From NCBI RefSeq assembly GCF_021043365.1, contig NZ_JAJNDU010000001.1, forward strand, positions 124,001-188,000: a stretch of DNA of 64,000 nucleotides, given 5' to 3'. The first letter of the stretch is position 1. The number at the start of each line of letters is the position of its first letter. The stretch is from Sphingomonas sp. IC-11 (GTDB taxonomy: Bacteria; Pseudomonadota; Alphaproteobacteria; Sphingomonadales; Sphingomonadaceae). Positions 1 to 8,069 of the stretch are shown here, one piece after another. Below the pieces are notes generated by a model. It made no database searches. It was given only the letters and a program-made list of their open reading frames with translations, and was not told the DNA's origin. The position numbers were made by a program, and so were the translations under genes.

Positions 1-356
1 TGCGCCTTGCCGCTATATTCCGCGCCGAAGAGCGTGCCTGGCCCAACCTCCACGCGCGCGACGCGACTGGCGGGAATACGCGCGAGCACGACATCAATGG
101 TGTCACTCTTCGACGACGGCCGCTGACCGTTGATGACGACATTGCCCGCCGCCTGCCCAAAGCCGCGAACGTCCTCCTCCACCTGTTCCAGGGTGAAGCC
201 GGGCACACGGCGAACGATCTCAAGCGCATTGGCCGGCTGAAACCGCTGAAAGAACGTCGCTTCGTACACAGTGCGCCCGGTTGCATCGGCCGTCTGTGCC
301 GAGGCAGGTGCCGCAACCAGGGCGACTGCCGCATGGGCAGCCAGTGCGACACGCAT
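1..356 (-). CDS. TonB-dependent receptor, N-terminal part (cut by window edge)
   Basis: Reading leftwards from an ATG at 356-354, the frame stays open to the window edge for 118 codons. It begins with a short signal peptide ending in a likely APASA-Q cleavage site, followed by a plug-domain pattern: NALEIVRRVPGFTLEQ, then GFGQAAGNVVINGQRPSSKS and IPASRVARVEVGPGTLFGAEY. This is the usual N-terminal plug of TonB-dependent outer-membrane receptors, which take up siderophores, vitamins or glycans. The beta-barrel lies outside the window, so the substrate cannot be judged. No TonB-box or signalling extension is obvious before the plug. Family assignment is firm; specificity is unknown. Confidence 0.85.
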   Translation of the reverse strand, partial: MRVALAAHAAVALVAAPASAQTADATGRTVYEATFFQRFQPANALEIVRRVPGFTLEQVEEDVRGFGQAAGNVVINGQRPSSKSDTIDVVLARIPASRVARVEVGPGTLFGAEYSGKA

Positions 357-555
357 GTTTGATACTCCCCCGATCCTCTCTGACAGCCGCCACTACGCAA
401 GCATCAGGCCAAGAGGAAGAAGCCGCCCGGAGGAGTTATTGCCGCGGTGGTGGCGAGAGGTGAGAACCGCCCAGCGCATCACCCGCCGTGGCGTCGAGCG
501 TGGCCGCTCACGCCGCTGTCCGGTTCCGCACGGTCAATGTTCGTTTCCGAACAGT

Positions 556-1077
556 TCAGTCGCGCCGCCAATCGTCGAGTGCCGCGTCATAGGCATCACG
601 CGCTTGGATGCGCGCCCGATCCAGCTTCGTGCGTTCCGCCGCTTGCGCTTTGTCCAGCGCGCGGCGCCGCGCGGCGAGCGCTTCCTCCTCGAGTTTCAAT
701 TGCGCGCGCTCCTCGGCATAGCGCGCTTCTGCCGCTTCGATGGCGGCCTCTGCCTTGTCGAGGGCCGCCCGGCTAGGTTTCGCCTTTGGCTTGGGTGGGG
801 GCTTGCGAGCCGCCGCGTCTGGTCTCGCGCCACGGGGCGCTGGCTTGGGCGCGGGTGGATCCGGAGCATCGGCCATGGTGCGTGCCACACGGATTACCTC
901 GCCAGGATGAGCCAGGGGCTCGCGCGTCAAATCGGGATCGGTGACCACCTCCGCCATGCCGCGTGCAAACAGGTTCGCATCGCTGCCCCACGCTGCCAGC
1001 GCTGCCTTCTGGCTGGGCGCTGCGACATAGGCGTCGTGGAACCCGGCAGGCGTTCGATAAACCTTCAGCTTCGGCAT
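556..1077 (-). CDS. Hypothetical Ala/Lys/Pro-rich coiled-coil protein
   Basis: A 173-residue protein if started at the ATG at 1077 (MPKLKVYRTPAGFHDAYVAA); an upstream start at 1134 is possible but adds an Arg-rich tail that looks non-coding. Residues 1-70 form a small globular segment, then a Pro/Lys/Arg linker (PPAPKPAPRGARPD), then a long Ala/Glu/Arg helix from about residue 95 to the end, strongly predicted to be coiled coil. The first segment suits a cytoplasmic protein: there is no signal peptide or membrane segment. Proteins of this type are often auto-labelled TolA-like because of the Ala/Lys/Glu helix, which is only a composition match. It lies alone between a receptor and glpX. Function unknown. 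Confidence 0.6.
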   Translation of the reverse strand: MPKLKVYRTPAGFHDAYVAAPSQKAALAAWGSDANLFARGMAEVVTDPDLTREPLAHPGEVIRVARTMADAPDPPAPKPAPRGARPDAAARKPPPKPKAKPSRAALDKAEAAIEAAEARYAEERAQLKLEEEALAARRRALDKAQAAERTKLDRARIQARDAYDAALDDWRRD

Positions 1078-1182
1078 GCACCTACTTGTCGCGCGCTTGC
1101 CGCACCCCGGCAAGCGCCGTCTCGACACCGCCACGCGAGCCGCCTATCGCTCCGGTGAAACAAAGGATTTTTGGGGGATTTA

Positions 1183-2154
1183 ATGCCGACAGCCAGCAAG
1201 GTGCTCGATCGCGTCCTGGTGCTCGAGATGGTGCGCGTGACGGAGGCGGCAGCGATCGGTGCTTCCACCCTGATCGGGCGCGGCGACGAGAAGGCGGCGG
1301 ATGCGGCGGCTGTTGAGGCCATGCGCGAGGCGCTGAACACGCTCGACATCGATGGCACCGTCGTGATCGGCGAAGGCGAGCGCGACGAGGCGCCGATGCT
1401 GTTCATCGGCGAAAAGGTCGGCGCGGCTCAGGGCACCGGGCCGAAGATCGACATCGCGCTCGATCCGCTGGAAGGCACCACGATCTGCGCAAAGGCCGGT
1501 CCGAACAGCCTCGCCGTGCTGGCAATCGGAGAGGAAGGCTGCCTTCTCAACGCGCCCGACGTGTACATGGACAAGCTGGCGGTCGGTCCGGGTCTTCCGG
1601 AAGGAGTGATCGATCTCGATCGCACACCGACCCAGAATATCGAGGCGATTGCCGCCGCTAAGGGCGTTCGCCCGAACGAGATCATCGCTTGCGTGCTCGA
1701 TCGTCCGCGGCACGAGAAGCTGATCGCGGAGCTGCGTTCGATCGGCTGCGGCGTGGTGCTGATCGGCGACGGCGACGTGGCCGGCGTGATCGCCACGACC
1801 GATCCGGACACCACCATCGACGTGTACATGGGATCGGGCGGCGCGCCGGAAGGCGTGCTGGCCTGTGCCGCGCTGCGCTGCGTCGGTGGTCAGTTCAAGG
1901 GCCGGCTGTTGTTCCGCAACGAGGACGAGCGCGCCCGCGCCCGCAAGTGGGGCATCACCGATCTGGACAAGCAATATGATCTGAAAGATCTGGCGAAGGG
2001 CGATTGCATCTTTGCCGCCACCGGCGTCACCGACGGATCGTTGCTGGAAGGCGTGAAGCGCCGCGGCAAGACCATGACGACCGAAAGCGTCGTCATGCGC
2101 GCCTCGTCGGGCACCGTTCGCTGGGTGAAGGGCGAGCACCGGCTCGACCGCTGA
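1183..2154 (+). CDS. glpX: Class II fructose-1,6-bisphosphatase GlpX
   Basis: A 323-residue cytosolic enzyme that hydrolyses fructose-1,6-bisphosphate to fructose-6-phosphate in gluconeogenesis; some homologues also act on sedoheptulose-1,7-bisphosphate. The family signatures are present: the metal-binding segments VVIGEGERDEAPML and DIALDPLEGTTICAKA, and GSGGAPEGVLACAALRC in the C-terminal half. The ATG at 1183 is preceded by GGGGGA at good spacing; an in-frame TTG twelve bases upstream is less likely. Length is normal for the family. The next gene (CPBP protease) follows after 13 bases, so the two are probably co-transcribed. Assignment is secure. Confidence 0.96.
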   Translation: MPTASKVLDRVLVLEMVRVTEAAAIGASTLIGRGDEKAADAAAVEAMREALNTLDIDGTVVIGEGERDEAPMLFIGEKVGAAQGTGPKIDIALDPLEGTTICAKAGPNSLAVLAIGEEGCLLNAPDVYMDKLAVGPGLPEGVIDLDRTPTQNIEAIAAAKGVRPNEIIACVLDRPRHEKLIAELRSIGCGVVLIGDGDVAGVIATTDPDTTIDVYMGSGGAPEGVLACAALRCVGGQFKGRLLFRNEDERARARKWGITDLDKQYDLKDLAKGDCIFAATGVTDGSLLEGVKRRGKTMTTESVVMRASSGTVRWVKGEHRLDR

Positions 2155-2167
2155 TCCGGGGTAATTG

Positions 2168-2911
2168 ATGCTGGCCGCAGCGCTGCTCCTTGCCGCGCTC
2201 GGCCTGCTTGCCCACGGCTGGTCGACGAAGCGGAGCGCTGCCGCGCGCATTGCCTGGGCGTTCCGCGGCAGTTCTGCCTCGCGGCCGCGCGCGACCCTGG
2301 GTTGGGCGCTGGGTATCGCCCTCATGTACGGTGCCACGACACTGGCGGCGCTGGCACTGTTGGGCCGGTTTGATGCGCTGACGGTGCTTCCCGTCGAGCT
2401 TCGCGCCGCGGCGACGCATCTTGGCGTTGCGCCACTTCGCATCGATGCAGTGGCCGAGATCGCATGGTCGATCGGTGGCGGCTTCGTGCTGGGCGCCATT
2501 GCCGTCATCGTCATGGCACGGCGCGGCTGGCTGCGCCTCGGATTGATGTATCGCTCCCCCGCCGTCGCTACGAACCGGCGCGAGGCCGGGGCGGCAGTTC
2601 TGCTCGCCACGGCGGCGGGCGTCGGGGAGGAATTGTTCTTCCGGCTGCTGATCCCGCTGCTCGTCGCGATCGTCTCGGGCAGCGGGGTTGCCGGCTGCGC
2701 GGTCGGCTGGGCGACGTTCGCGCTGGCGCATCGCTACCAGGGCGCGCTCGGCATGGCGGCGGTGGCGATCGTCGGGGCGGTGCTGGCTTGGTTGTATTTG
2801 GCTACCGGCCTGCTGTGGCTGGTTATCCTGCTGCACACGCTGGTGGACGCCAATGCGCTGGTCTTGCGCCCATGGCTGGAAAAGCTGGCTCGTCCGCGCC
2901 CGGCACAATGA
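2168..2911 (+). CDS. CPBP-family intramembrane metalloprotease
   Basis: A 247-residue membrane protein with several hydrophobic segments. It carries the CPBP (CAAX protease and bacteriocin-processing, Abi) motifs in the expected order: EELFFRLLIPLL (motif 1, EExxxR), FALAHRYQG (motif 2) and LLHTLVDANALV (motif 3, HxxxDA-like). These supply the glutamates and histidines of a membrane-embedded glutamic/metal protease site. The substrate is unknown. It follows glpX by 13 bases; ATG 2168 is preferred to the adjacent TTG 2165. Its 3' end converges on nusG, and the shared gap holds the nusG terminator. Confidence 0.85.
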   Translation: MLAAALLLAALGLLAHGWSTKRSAAARIAWAFRGSSASRPRATLGWALGIALMYGATTLAALALLGRFDALTVLPVELRAAATHLGVAPLRIDAVAEIAWSIGGGFVLGAIAVIVMARRGWLRLGLMYRSPAVATNRREAGAAVLLATAAGVGEELFFRLLIPLLVAIVSGSGVAGCAVGWATFALAHRYQGALGMAAVAIVGAVLAWLYLATGLLWLVILLHTLVDANALVLRPWLEKLARPRPAQ

Positions 2912-2930
2912 GCCTGCGGACAGGATAGGG

Positions 2931-2962
2931 CGAAAAAGAAAGGGGAGCGACTTGCGCTCCCC
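2931..2962 (-). terminator. Rho-independent terminator of secE-nusG
   Basis: Immediately after the nusG stop codon, reading leftwards, an 8-bp perfect stem (GGGGAGCG / CGCTCCCC) with a 5-base loop occupies 2942-2962 and is followed by a T-rich run (TTTCTTTTT) at 2941-2931. This is a classical intrinsic terminator and marks the end of the transcript. It shows that nusG is not followed by rplK in this genome. Confidence 0.85.
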
Positions 2963-2971
2963 GTTTCAGTC

Positions 2972-3508
2972 TTACTTGCTGCGCTCGACCTGTTCGAAGT
3001 CGAGCTCGACCGGCGTCGCACGACCGAAGATGGACACCGAAACCTTCACCTTCGACTTGTCGAAATCCAGTTCCTCGACGGTGCCGTTGAAGCTTGCGAA
3101 CGGGCCTTCCAGAACCTTGACGGCATCGCCGATCTCGAAATCGACCTTGACCTTCGCCTTGGGCGCGGCTGCGGCTTCTTCCTTGCTGTTCAGCATGCGC
3201 GACGCTTCCGCCTCGCTGATCGCCTGCGGCTTTCCGGAGGAGCCGAGGAAGCCAGTCACCTTGGGCGTGTTCTTGACGAGGTGATAGACTTGGTCGGTCA
3301 TGTCCAGCTTGGCCAGCACATAACCGGGCATGAACTTCCGCTCGACCTGCACCTTCTTGCCTCGGCGGGCTTCCTGCACCGTCTCGGTGGGCACCTCGAT
3401 GCGCTCCACGAGCTGTTCCAGGCCCATGCGGCTGGCTTCGGCCATGATCGCGTCGCGAACCTTGCCCTCGAAGCCGGAATAAGCGTGGATGATGTACCAG
3501 CGTGCCAT
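2972..3508 (-). CDS. nusG: Transcription termination/antitermination factor NusG
   Basis: A 178-residue protein starting MARWYIIHAYSGFEGKVRDA, the normal NusG N-terminus. The NGN domain covers roughly residues 1-110 and includes the RRGKKVQVERKFMPGYVLAK segment that faces RNA polymerase. The C-terminal KOW domain carries GDAVKVLEGPFASFNGTVEE. NusG binds RNA polymerase, Rho and the NusE ribosomal protein, coupling transcription to translation. It is 20 bases downstream of secE, the usual pair. A strong terminator follows, so the L11-L1-L10-L7/L12 genes that often come next in other bacteria are elsewhere. Confidence 0.97.
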   Translation of the reverse strand: MARWYIIHAYSGFEGKVRDAIMAEASRMGLEQLVERIEVPTETVQEARRGKKVQVERKFMPGYVLAKLDMTDQVYHLVKNTPKVTGFLGSSGKPQAISEAEASRMLNSKEEAAAAPKAKVKVDFEIGDAVKVLEGPFASFNGTVEELDFDKSKVKVSVSIFGRATPVELDFEQVERSK

Positions 3509-3528
3509 GTGGGGACGCGTCCTTCCTG

Positions 3529-3726
3529 TTACTTGGCCAGGCTCAGCAGCGCGTTGACGATCGCATTGAACGCCGTATCCACGCCGAGGAAGAAGAGCGC
3601 CAGGATCGTCGTCATGATCATCACCATGACGCCGGTCATGATCGTTTCGCGCCGGCTCGGCCACACGACCTTCTTGGTCTCGGCGCGAACCTGGTTGATG
3701 AATTCGATCGGGGACGTCTTCGCCAC
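3529..3726 (-). CDS. secE: Preprotein translocase subunit SecE
   Basis: A 65-residue protein with a short cytoplasmic amphipathic N-terminus (INQVRAETKKVVWPSRRET) followed by a single membrane segment (MVMIMTTILALFFLG). The KVVWPSRRE motif is diagnostic for bacterial SecE. It stabilises SecY in the SecYEG export channel of the inner membrane. The start codon is GTG at 3726. It lies directly before nusG in the normal order. Short single-TM SecE is the usual form in alphaproteobacteria. Confidence 0.96.
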   Translation of the reverse strand: MAKTSPIEFINQVRAETKKVVWPSRRETIMTGVMVMIMTTILALFFLGVDTAFNAIVNALLSLAK

Positions 3727-3894
3727 GTGCCTTGCCTTTTATTCGTTCAAGCCGAAGCGGGGCATAACCTCTCTACCGCTTCCCTCGTGAGGAAACGATG
3801 AGTGGCCGTCCGCGCTGTCGGATGCGACGGGCGAGATAGCGCTGCACAGGTGCAAGAGCAAGGGGAGGAGCGGCTTTCGCGCCTGCACTCTCGC

Positions 3895-4377
3895 TTATTG
3901 GTGGATCATTTCGACAACGACGTCCCGCACCTTGGGGGCGCCACGCTGGACATTGAAGTCGCACTCGCGATCCTCAACCACCTGCAGCACGGTCTTGCCG
4001 GCTTCCGTGGGATTGTCGCTCAGCATCTTCACGGGGCATCGCCACGCGAGGTTGAACGGCTTGCCCCATTGTTCGCCACGCGCCTCGGCATAGGCGTAGC
4101 AGGTGTTTTCCACCATTTCGGCGCCGGTGAAGCGGTAGCCGCCGGCATCTACCAACTCGCGGATCACTCCGCCGCCGTAATCGCGCCCTTCCGGGGTGGA
4201 GACAAAGGCTGCACGCAGCGAACTGTTTCCGCTTTCGCTGGCGGAGGTGAGCCCGGCGCAAAGCCCGGCATCGGGGCTGGCCTGATCTTCGGTGGCGGCG
4301 ACCGGAACGGCGTTCTGCGCCGAATCGCACGCCGTCAGGACAAGGGCGGATCCGACAATCAGATTGAGTATCTTCAT
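3895..4377 (-). CDS. Putative lipoprotein of unknown function
   Basis: A 160-residue protein starting MKILNLIVGSALVLTACDS, a lipoprotein signal peptide with lipobox LTAC, so it is probably anchored in the outer membrane or periplasm. The mature part has three further cysteines (GLCAGL, ENTCYAYA, WRCPVK, ECDFNV contain them) that could form disulfides. No family is recognised. It sits between tRNA-Trp and secE, on the same strand, a place where the tRNA is normally close to secE. An upstream in-frame start at 4422 is less likely because it would bury the signal peptide. Confidence 0.7.
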   Translation of the reverse strand: MKILNLIVGSALVLTACDSAQNAVPVAATEDQASPDAGLCAGLTSASESGNSSLRAAFVSTPEGRDYGGGVIRELVDAGGYRFTGAEMVENTCYAYAEARGEQWGKPFNLAWRCPVKMLSDNPTEAGKTVLQVVEDRECDFNVQRGAPKVRDVVVEMIHQ

Positions 4378-4453
4378 CGATCTTCCGGCCAGGCGAGAAG
4401 GTGAACACTGACCTGCGGTCATTCCGGGCCGGACGGCCGAACCGCAAAAAGGC

Positions 4454-4530
4454 TGGCAGGGGAGCTCGGATTCGAACCGAGGGCCTTCGGTTTTGGAGAC
4501 CGACGCTCTAACCAGCTGAGCTACACCCCT
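4454..4530 (-). tRNA. tRNA-Trp (anticodon CCA)
   Basis: Read leftwards, the sequence folds into a cloverleaf beginning AGGGGTGTAGCTCAGC. It has the D-arm GCTCAGCTGGTTAGAGC, an anticodon loop containing CCA flanked by T33 and A37, and the T-arm CTCGG-TTCGAAT-CCGAG. The discriminator base is G and the 3' CCA is encoded (4456-4454). Pair 6-67 in the acceptor stem is a U-U mismatch; the other six acceptor pairs are canonical. A Trp tRNA just upstream of secE is a common bacterial arrangement. Confidence 0.95.
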
Positions 4531-4567
4531 GCAGCAGCACCGCCCTTAGCGGCGCATGGCGCGCTGT

Positions 4568-6916
4568 TCAAGCGGCGCGAGTGGCAGATCTGTTGCGAAG
4601 CGCGATGGCGCGTGCCTCCGCGACGGGCAGGGGGCGTCCGAAATGATAGCCCTGGATCTTTGAACAGCCGAGCGCGCGAATCAGCGTCAGCTCATCGACC
4701 GTCTCCACCCCTTCGGCGGTGGTGGCCATGCCGAGGCTGTTCGCCAGCGCGACCACGGCGCGAATGATCGCCAGCGCTTCCGGCACCCCGCGCGACGCGC
4801 CGGTCACGAAGCTGCGGTCGATCTTGATGGTAGAGAAACGGGTTCGGGAGAGATAGCCGAGCGACGAATAGCCGGTGCCGAAATCGTCGAGGCTGAGCCG
4901 TACGCCCAGTTCCAGCAGCCGCTCCAGCGCCTGCACGGCGGCGGTTGCCTCGCGCATGAAGACGCTTTCAGTGACTTCCAGCTCCAGCCGGTGCGGGGAA
5001 AGACGGCTCGCCGTCAGCGATTGGGCGACCACCGCGACGAAATTGGGATTGTGCAGCTGCTCCGGCGATACGTTGACGGCGACTCTCACGTCATCCGGCC
5101 AGTTGGCGGCCTCCTCGCAAGCGGCGCGCACCACCCACTCGCCGATCGGACCGATCAGCCGCGTGTCCTCTGCGATGGGAATGAACTTCGACGGGGAGAT
5201 CGGCCCGAATTCCGGGCTGGACCAGCGGAGCAACGCCTCGAAGCCAACCAGCCGCTCGCTCGCGGCATCCACCACTGGCTGATAATCGAGGTGAAGCTCG
5301 CCCTTATCCAGCGCCTTCCGAAGCGCCATCTCGAGCACGCGCCGTTCCTCGGCATCGACGTGAAGCTGCGGCTCATAAGCGTGGAAGACGCCCCCGCCAG
5401 CGTCCTTGGAACGATAGAGCGCAAGGTCGGCCGACCGGATCAGCGTTTCGGCGGTGCGCCCGTCGCGTGGCGAGGTGGCCACGCCGACCGACGCGCCGAT
5501 GTAGAGCGTGTGCTGGTCCACTTCATACGGGCGCGAGAGCGTTTCGATGATCCGCTGCGCCAGTTTCTCGACTCGGCTCGCGTCCGTCGCGTCGTTCATG
5601 ACCACGGCGAATTCGTCACCGCCAAGGCGCCCGATCAATTCATTCTCGGTGATCAACTCCGCCAGGCGTTCCGACACCCGGCCGAGCAGGCGATCGCCGA
5701 TCGGGTGGCCGAGCGTATCGTTGACGGCCTTGAAGCGATCGAGGTCGATCATCATGAAAGCGGCGCGGCTGCCCCAGCGCTCTGCCTCCGTCAGCGCGCG
5801 GGCAAGTGCTTCGTTCACGAACAGGCGATTGGGCAATCCGGTCAGCGCGTCGAAGCGTGCCATCCGGTTGATCTTGTCCGCCGAGGCGCGCTGTTCGGTC
5901 ACGTCCGAACCGACGCCGCGAAAACCGACATACTGGCCACGTTCGTCGAGGCGCGGGTTGGCGGTGATTTCCCACCAGCGCTGCTCGCCGTTCACCGTCA
6001 CTGGCAGGGAAAGATCGCGAAATGCCTCCCGCCGCTTCAGCTTGTCGGCAAGCAGGCGAAGCGCGGGCGCAAAGTCGCCGGTTTCCCAGCTCGCCCCCGC
6101 CAGCGCCTGCAGCACCGGCATGCCCTCGAGTTGTTCGGGCGTGCTGCCCAGCGCATGGGCAAGACGCGGCGTAACCTTGCACAAGCGCCGCTGCGAATCG
6201 GTTTCCCACAGCCAGTCGGCGCCGCTGTCCTCGAACTCTCCCAGCAACAGGCTGACCGTTTCGTCGCTGTCCGACAGGGTCATCTCGAAGCCGCGAAGCA
6301 TCAGCAAAAAGCGCGCGCGCCCAAGGCACGTGGCGGTGAGCAATGCACCCAGCAGGATGGTCGCGGCGGCGGAAAAGAATTGATGCTGGAGAAGGAGCAA
6401 CAGCGCGGCGGTCGCCGCCACGCCGCCGATGAATGCCAGCGCCGCAAGGATCAACGGCGCGAGCGCAAAGGCCGCGGCCGCCATCAGCACGCAAAGGATC
6501 ATCCACAGGTTGAAGGTGGCGGCGGGTGCCTTGGCAGCGAACACCAGGGGCGGAAAGCTCCACATGGCCGCAAGCGCCAGCCCTTCCAGGGCTGTGTCCC
6601 GCAACTCCTGAATCGTGGCATAGCCTTCGTCGAGATGGCGCGTGCGCAATCGCCGGATCGTCACTGCGCCAGCAACCGCCACCAGCGCGGCGAACCACGC
6701 CGCCAGCCACCACATCGGCAAGGCATCGTCGAACAGCCTTACCACCGCCGCGCCGCCGATCAGGTTCGCCGCGAGCAGCAGAAGCGCCAACCGTCGGCCG
6801 GCGAACAACTGGGTCGCCCGAAGGCGACTCCAGAAAACCGGATCGTCGCCCTCGCTGATGCCAAGCAGTTGCCGAAGCGAAACTGGCACGGGGCGTTGGG
6901 TTGGCCGTGAGCTCAC
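4568..6916 (-). CDS. Membrane PAS-GGDEF-EAL cyclic-di-GMP protein
   Basis: A 782-residue signalling protein, GTG start. Residues about 40-205 contain several membrane segments; a PAS-like domain follows at about 225-345 (WLWETDSQRRLCKVTP ... GFRGVGSDVTEQR). The GGDEF domain at about 350-510 has an intact GGDEF signature at 432-436. The EAL domain covers about 525-775 with FEALLRW at 559-565 and the loop-6 motif DDFGTGYSS. Both catalytic signatures look intact, so it may make and break c-di-GMP. The allosteric RxxD inhibitory site expected just before GGDEF is missing (TENE in its place). It is a single gene; the net activity cannot be told from sequence. Confidence 0.92.
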   Translation of the reverse strand: MSSRPTQRPVPVSLRQLLGISEGDDPVFWSRLRATQLFAGRRLALLLLAANLIGGAAVVRLFDDALPMWWLAAWFAALVAVAGAVTIRRLRTRHLDEGYATIQELRDTALEGLALAAMWSFPPLVFAAKAPAATFNLWMILCVLMAAAAFALAPLILAALAFIGGVAATAALLLLLQHQFFSAAATILLGALLTATCLGRARFLLMLRGFEMTLSDSDETVSLLLGEFEDSGADWLWETDSQRRLCKVTPRLAHALGSTPEQLEGMPVLQALAGASWETGDFAPALRLLADKLKRREAFRDLSLPVTVNGEQRWWEITANPRLDERGQYVGFRGVGSDVTEQRASADKINRMARFDALTGLPNRLFVNEALARALTEAERWGSRAAFMMIDLDRFKAVNDTLGHPIGDRLLGRVSERLAELITENELIGRLGGDEFAVVMNDATDASRVEKLAQRIIETLSRPYEVDQHTLYIGASVGVATSPRDGRTAETLIRSADLALYRSKDAGGGVFHAYEPQLHVDAEERRVLEMALRKALDKGELHLDYQPVVDAASERLVGFEALLRWSSPEFGPISPSKFIPIAEDTRLIGPIGEWVVRAACEEAANWPDDVRVAVNVSPEQLHNPNFVAVVAQSLTASRLSPHRLELEVTESVFMREATAAVQALERLLELGVRLSLDDFGTGYSSLGYLSRTRFSTIKIDRSFVTGASRGVPEALAIIRAVVALANSLGMATTAEGVETVDELTLIRALGCSKIQGYHFGRPLPVAEARAIALRNRSATRAA

Positions 6917-7012
6917 AATCGCACGTGTTAGGGATCTAGTGTTTACCGATCGTTGCGCTCGCCAGCCAAAATGGAGCCATTTACTGTCGTCGCCGTCCGA
7001 ATGCAGGTTAGT

Positions 7013-7924
7013 TCAGTGTGCCGCGGAGATCGAGAAGGTCAATCGTGGGACATGGACCACGACCGATCCGGCGCGCGGGTCCTCGCGTGCAACGGACCAA
7101 TGGTGCAGCGACGATCCGACAAGCCTACCCCGGATGGGGTCGCGCCCGTAATCGGTGGCCGCAACGGCGACGTCCTGGCCCGCGAGTGCCGAATCCTCCG
7201 GCATTACCGACGCAGCGTCGGGTGTCGCGTCGCGGGCGGCGGCAATGGCGTCCTCCCGGCTGGCCGAACTGCGGCTGCCGTGCCCGATGGCCCGCACCCG
7301 ATCATACCAGGCGCCCAGCCCCGGCAGATCCTCGAACGCGGCCGCGCCCGGCGCGTGGAAGGAGCGGACGAACCAGAGGTTGTAATAGCAGGTGGCGTCG
7401 ATCAGGCCGGGCTGATCCCCTGACAGGAACGGGCGGCCATCCGTTAATTGTTCGCTGATCAGCGCGGCATGAGCCCGCAGCTGTCCCGCCATGTGCGGCA
7501 CTGCTGCCCGCATCGCGGCGGGATCGAACGGCTGTCCGCTCAATTGTTCACGATCCTGCTTGAACGCCGGATCCACCGCATCGCCCAGCCCGCCGAAAAT
7601 CACCGCCACTGCGGCCTGGAAAAAGGATCGATCCGTCCATTGCGCTAGCGCCTGGTCGATACCTGGCGTTCGCGCCGGAAAGAGTGTTCGCTCTGGAAAC
7701 CGGCGCTCCAGTTCGCGAACGATCAGGACGCTGTCGCAGTAAATGTCGGCGCCGATCTGCATCACCGGAATACGGCGATAGGCGCCGGTGAGCGCGAGCA
7801 GATCGGGCTTGGGCATGATCACCGGCTGATCCACCGCGGCCCAGGAAAGCTGCTTGATCCCCAGGCAGATGCGCACCTTCTCCGAAAACGGTGAGCTGTC
7901 ATATTGGTGCAGAAGGATAGTCAT
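7013..7924 (-). CDS. Glutathione S-transferase family protein
   Basis: A 303-residue protein beginning MTILLHQYDSSPFSEKVRIC, which is a thioredoxin-fold GST N-terminal domain (YDSSPFSEKVR is the glutathione-site region). CDSVLIVRELERRFPE is the conserved Ser-containing helix start, and the C-terminal helical domain includes DGRPFLSGDQPGLIDATCYYNLWFV. About 70 residues follow the normal GST length, carrying ATDYGRDPIRGRLVGSS, an extension seen in a subset of GST-like proteins. The extension is part of the frame and has normal codon use. Substrate unknown. The ATG at 7924 was chosen because it starts the GST fold directly. Confidence 0.85.
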   Translation of the reverse strand: MTILLHQYDSSPFSEKVRICLGIKQLSWAAVDQPVIMPKPDLLALTGAYRRIPVMQIGADIYCDSVLIVRELERRFPERTLFPARTPGIDQALAQWTDRSFFQAAVAVIFGGLGDAVDPAFKQDREQLSGQPFDPAAMRAAVPHMAGQLRAHAALISEQLTDGRPFLSGDQPGLIDATCYYNLWFVRSFHAPGAAAFEDLPGLGAWYDRVRAIGHGSRSSASREDAIAAARDATPDAASVMPEDSALAGQDVAVAATDYGRDPIRGRLVGSSLHHWSVAREDPRAGSVVVHVPRLTFSISAAH

Positions 7925-8069
7925 GTGCCGTTCCCCTCCCGGTCGCTGCTCGCGCGGCAGCATCGGCATGGCGTAACGCGACGGGAATTTAAGTCGACCG
8001 TTTTCTTTGAGGCCTGGCGATTGCCTTTGCTTGCTTGGCTTGCAAGTGTTCGCCCGGGGGGAACGCCGC

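Noticed and set aside
1180..2610. 476-codon open frame opposite glpX and the CPBP gene
   Set aside because: It spans two well-supported genes in antisense and has no recognisable features.
4991..6910. 639-codon open frame opposite the GGDEF-EAL gene
   Set aside because: Arg/His/Gln-rich translation typical of antisense frames in high-GC DNA; no domain.
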